Assembly (NCBI GenBank): GCA_002786505.1
Contig: PCTK01000244.1
Span: forward strand, 1 to 8,469
Length of the DNA stretch: 8,469 nt
Reading direction: 5' to 3'
From: Nitrospinae bacterium CG22_combo_CG10-13_8_21_14_all_47_10
Lineage (GTDB): Bacteria; Nitrospinota; Nitrospinia; Nitrospinales; VA-1
Shown: in pieces, positions 6,300 through 8,469 of the stretch
Numbering within the stretch: the first letter of the stretch is position 1
How the letters are laid out: the number at the start of each line of letters is the position of its first letter
Program-made: the position numbers and the translations under genes
The notes under the pieces: generated by a model
Told to the model about the DNA's origin: nothing
Databases searched by the model: none
The model's input: the letters and a program-made list of their open reading frames with translations, nothing else

Positions 6300-7247
6300 A
6301 TGGAAACTTTAAAAATCCTGTTTCTGGCTTCGCATTGGAGGGTTACTCTGATAGGAGCGTTCCGGAATGCTAAATCCTCGCAATCCGTTGAGTTGATTTG
6401 TGCCGATAGTGATAGGCTTGCGCCTTCCTTTAAAGAGGCCGATCGTTCATGGGTCATTCCGCTTTTTTCAGACTCCCAATGCCTGCTATCGGTTCTTGAG
6501 ATTTGCGAGACCGAAGAAGTTTCCGCGTTGGTGCCTTTGACCAACAAATCCATTGAGTTCATGAACGATCATCGTCACGAACTGGGTGCAGACGGTCGCC
6601 GTTTGTGGATACCGCAAAGTCGCGCCATCGAAATTTGCCACGATAAATGGAAACTGTTTGAGTTTTTAAACGGTGAGGGGTTTGACACGCCGCCAACATT
6701 TTTGCCGGGGAAAACAGGATCTCCGTTTCCTCTCATTGCCAAACCGCGCCGGGGTGAGGGCAGTAAAAACCTGTTTATTGTGGAGGACAGCGGCGATCTG
6801 GACTACTATATGGAAAAATGTCGCCATCATGTGTTTCAGCAAAGGATTGATGGCCAGGAATTCAGTGTCGATACATTTTTTGACCAGCAAGGTTCGCCTC
6901 GCCTGATTGTTCCGCGTGAACGGTTGGCGGTTCGTGGTGGCGAGGTTATGGTCAGTCGTATTAACATGGATGCGGATATCATCGACAAGGTGGCGGCGTT
7001 GGGAGACCGACTCAATTTGACAGGCCCTTGCACCCTTCAAGGAATACGGGACGAGACCGGCAAATTCTTCTTCACTGATGTGAACCTGCGTTGCGGTAGT
7101 GGTTTTGTGCATACAATTTCTGCCGGAGGAAATGTGCCGCATATGATGTATCAGGAACTGGCAGGGCAGGAGTTGGATGCCAAAAAGCCAGCTATCCAGG
7201 ATCATTCCGTCATGACTCGTTACCCGGAGAGTATTTATCATCATTAG
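6300..7247 (+). CDS. ATP-grasp enzyme of unknown substrate (carbamoyl-phosphate-synthase-like)
   Basis: This gene encodes 315 aa. An in-frame TAA touches the ATG, so the start is fixed, though the ribosome site is weak. Residues 1-95 resemble a pre-ATP-grasp Rossmann-like domain (LKILFLAS, DSDRLAPSFKEAD, VSALVPLTNKSIEFM). The ATP-grasp domain follows: DKWKLFEFL (115-123), IAKP (146-149) with the loop RRGEGSK (150-156), RIDGQEFSVDTF (182-193), GPCTLQG (242-248) and FTDVNLRCGSG (258-268). The last is the metal-binding strand, normally E-x-N-P-R followed by a glycine-rich stretch. Here Asp260 replaces Glu and Leu263 replaces Pro, while Asn262 and Arg264 remain. ATP-grasp enzymes join a carboxylate to an amine or thiol through an acyl phosphate, so ligase activity is likely. 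The substrate cannot be read from sequence. It is not a full CarB, biotin carboxylase, Ddl or PurK. It lies between the Nudix gene and pyrF. Confidence 0.85.
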   Translation: METLKILFLASHWRVTLIGAFRNAKSSQSVELICADSDRLAPSFKEADRSWVIPLFSDSQCLLSVLEICETEEVSALVPLTNKSIEFMNDHRHELGADGRRLWIPQSRAIEICHDKWKLFEFLNGEGFDTPPTFLPGKTGSPFPLIAKPRRGEGSKNLFIVEDSGDLDYYMEKCRHHVFQQRIDGQEFSVDTFFDQQGSPRLIVPRERLAVRGGEVMVSRINMDADIIDKVAALGDRLNLTGPCTLQGIRDETGKFFFTDVNLRCGSGFVHTISAGGNVPHMMYQELAGQELDAKKPAIQDHSVMTRYPESIYHH

Positions 7248-7266
7248 CAACCGTCCTTAAAAATTT

Positions 7267-8001
7267 ATGAATACATTAAACCCACAAGACCGGTTGATCT
7301 TTGCTCTGGATGTTCCGGGGAAAAAAGAAGCAGGGCGTTATGCCAAAATGCTGGAAGGAGTGGTCGGCTGTTTCAAGATCGGTTTGGAACTGTTCATCAG
7401 CGAGGGCCCTGATGTGGTTAAAATGATTCAGGATCAGTCTGCGGCAAATATTTTTCTTGATCTCAAGCTTCATGATATTCCGGCTACGGTGAGAGGAGCT
7501 TTGCGATCTGCCGGCAAACTGGGGGTCCGCTATATCACGATCCACTCTACAGAAGGGGAAGCGATTCTTGAGACGGCTCAAGAAATGAAAGGTTCGGGGC
7601 TGGAAGTGTTGGCAGTAACCGTGCTCACCAGTACGGGAACTTCTTCTTTGGCGAGTCTTGGGATTCGTGAAGATATTGACGCGGCGGCCCTGGTTTTAGA
7701 TCGCGCTATTCGGGCGCAGAATTCTGGATGCGCCGGGATCGTTTGTTCGGGAGAGGAAGTAAAATGCGTCAAACAAAAATGCGGTCCTGAGTTCAAAATT
7801 GTGGTTCCCGGAATTCGCCCGGAATGGGCTCATGTTTCAGGTGACGATCAAAACCGTATAGCAACGCCCTCCCAGGCCATAGAGGACGGGGCGGATATGA
7901 TTGTTGTGGGCAGGCCTATCCGTGATGCCAAAGACCCAAGAGAGGCGGCTCAGAAAATTATAGAGGAAATCCAGCACTGTGACGCAGGGTTCAATGAATA
8001 A
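7267..8001 (+). CDS. pyrF: Orotidine-5'-phosphate decarboxylase
   Basis: This 244 aa protein has normal PyrF length. It converts OMP to UMP, the last step of de novo pyrimidine synthesis, as a cytoplasmic TIM-barrel dimer. The catalytic set is intact: Asp15 in FALDV, Lys37 in FKIG, and Asp65, Lys67 and Asp70 in LDLKLHD, which is followed by IPATV. Phosphate- and base-contacting segments are VVPGIRPEW (179-187, Arg184) and VVGRPI (213-218, Arg216). An in-frame TAA at 7258-7260 makes the ATG at 7267 the first start. The 19 bp gap to the ATP-grasp stop contains no Shine-Dalgarno-like sequence, so translation may depend on coupling or an A/U-rich leader. No other pyr genes are in the window. Third-position G+C is about 48% by hand count. 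Confidence 0.97.
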   Translation: MNTLNPQDRLIFALDVPGKKEAGRYAKMLEGVVGCFKIGLELFISEGPDVVKMIQDQSAANIFLDLKLHDIPATVRGALRSAGKLGVRYITIHSTEGEAILETAQEMKGSGLEVLAVTVLTSTGTSSLASLGIREDIDAAALVLDRAIRAQNSGCAGIVCSGEEVKCVKQKCGPEFKIVVPGIRPEWAHVSGDDQNRIATPSQAIEDGADMIVVGRPIRDAKDPREAAQKIIEEIQHCDAGFNE

Positions 8002-8034
8002 CGCCCATACTGGCTCTTCTGCTGGCCTGACTCT

Positions 8035-8469
8035 ATGAACATACTGGGTTTATCAGCGTTCTACCATGACTCCGCCGCCTGCCTGGTGCAGGACGGTAAA
8101 ATCATTGCCGCCGCCCAAGAGGAACGGTTCACCCGCAAGAAGCACGATGCCTCGTTTCCCAAAAACGCGGTGGAGTTCTGTCTGAAGCAGGGAGGCATAA
8201 AAACAGGCGACCTCGATTATGTCGGGTTTTATGACAAGCCGTTCGTTAAGTTCGAACGGATTCTGGAAACCTATATGGGTATTGCGCCAAACGGACTCCG
8301 GCAATATTTGTCGGCGATCCCGATTTGGCTGAAAGACAAGTTGTGGACCCGCGCCAATATCCGCAAAGACCTGGACTATCGTGGGCCAGTCCTGTTCGCG
8401 GAGCATCATGAGTCGCACGCCTCCAGCGCGTTCTTTCCCTCTCCGTTTCAGGAAGCGGCTATTCTTACT
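8035..8469 (+). CDS. Carbamoyltransferase (NodU/TobZ family), N-terminal part, cut by window end
   Basis: 145 codons are present and the frame is open at the last base; the family is usually near 550-600 aa. The start MNILGLSAFYHDSAACLV with QEERFTRKKHDASFP (28-42) is the typical N-terminal signature of bacterial carbamoyltransferases. H124-x3-H128 in HHESHASSAFF matches the metal-binding histidines of the Kae1-like domain. Characterised relatives move carbamoyl from carbamoyl phosphate, through carbamoyl-AMP, onto hydroxyls of sugars or antibiotics (NodU, TobZ, CmcH). Relatives often occur in surface-polysaccharide clusters, but the acceptor here is unknown and the C-terminal domain is outside the window. 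The gap to pyrF is 33 bp with no Shine-Dalgarno sequence. The frame is the same as pyrF, separated by the pyrF TAA. Third-position G+C is about 66%, clearly above pyrF. Confidence 0.93.
   Translation, partial: MNILGLSAFYHDSAACLVQDGKIIAAAQEERFTRKKHDASFPKNAVEFCLKQGGIKTGDLDYVGFYDKPFVKFERILETYMGIAPNGLRQYLSAIPIWLKDKLWTRANIRKDLDYRGPVLFAEHHESHASSAFFPSPFQEAAILT

Noticed and set aside
7999..8037. Possible pyrF-carbamoyltransferase fusion by read-through, since both are in the same frame
   Set aside because: A single TAA separates them and the family-typical N-terminus begins exactly at the ATG at 8035. Nothing suggests stop-codon recoding.
8053..8418. 121-codon minus-strand open frame opposite the carbamoyltransferase
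   Set aside because: The plus-strand frame carries strong family signatures throughout. The minus frame is explained by high third-position G+C on the real coding strand.

Overview
The window is about 8.5 kb of ordinary-looking bacterial chromosome with roughly balanced G+C. It holds two leftward genes and then five rightward genes. No tRNA, rRNA, CRISPR array, insertion sequence or phage gene was seen. The gene set (bacterial SMC, a CoA-pyrophosphatase-type Nudix protein, PyrF, a NodU/TobZ-type carbamoyltransferase and a long leucine-rich-repeat protein) would fit a Gram-negative bacterium of deltaproteobacterial or Nitrospinota type. That placement is an impression from protein style, not a demonstrated assignment.

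Left part (minus strand, 24-5155): a complete smc gene (1185 aa, all ATPase motifs and hinge present) is followed after 221 bp by a cytoplasmic leucine-rich-repeat protein built from fifteen almost perfect 27-residue units. The LRR gene has its own promoter-like sequence (TTGCTA, 17 bp, TATAAT) in the gap, so it need not depend on smc transcription.

Middle (5156-5371): a 216 bp divergent control region separates smc from the rightward genes. Its centre is a perfect 18 bp dyad whose two arms are each the start of an extended -10 element, one facing smc and one facing the ArsC/Spx-like gene. A second dyad, another TATAAT box, a small hairpin and a perfect Shine-Dalgarno sequence lie between it and the rightward genes.

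Right part (plus strand, 5372-8469): five closely spaced genes (gaps of 11, 26, 19 and 33 bp) form a probable operon. They are an ArsC/Spx-family thioredoxin-fold protein, a Nudix CoA pyrophosphatase, an orphan ATP-grasp enzyme of unknown substrate, orotidine-5'-phosphate decarboxylase (PyrF), and the N-terminal 145 residues of a carbamoyltransferase cut by the window edge. PyrF makes UMP. The ATP-grasp protein is distantly of the carbamoyl-phosphate-synthase type, and the carbamoyltransferase would consume carbamoyl phosphate. A shared carbamoyl-phosphate or nucleotide theme is possible but unproven. Third-position G+C rises from about 48% in pyrF to about 66% in the carbamoyltransferase (hand counts), so a different gene module may begin there.

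I found no clear undescribed system. The best candidates for follow-up are the unassigned ATP-grasp enzyme with its altered metal-binding loop, the very regular LRR protein, and the symmetric divergent promoter.
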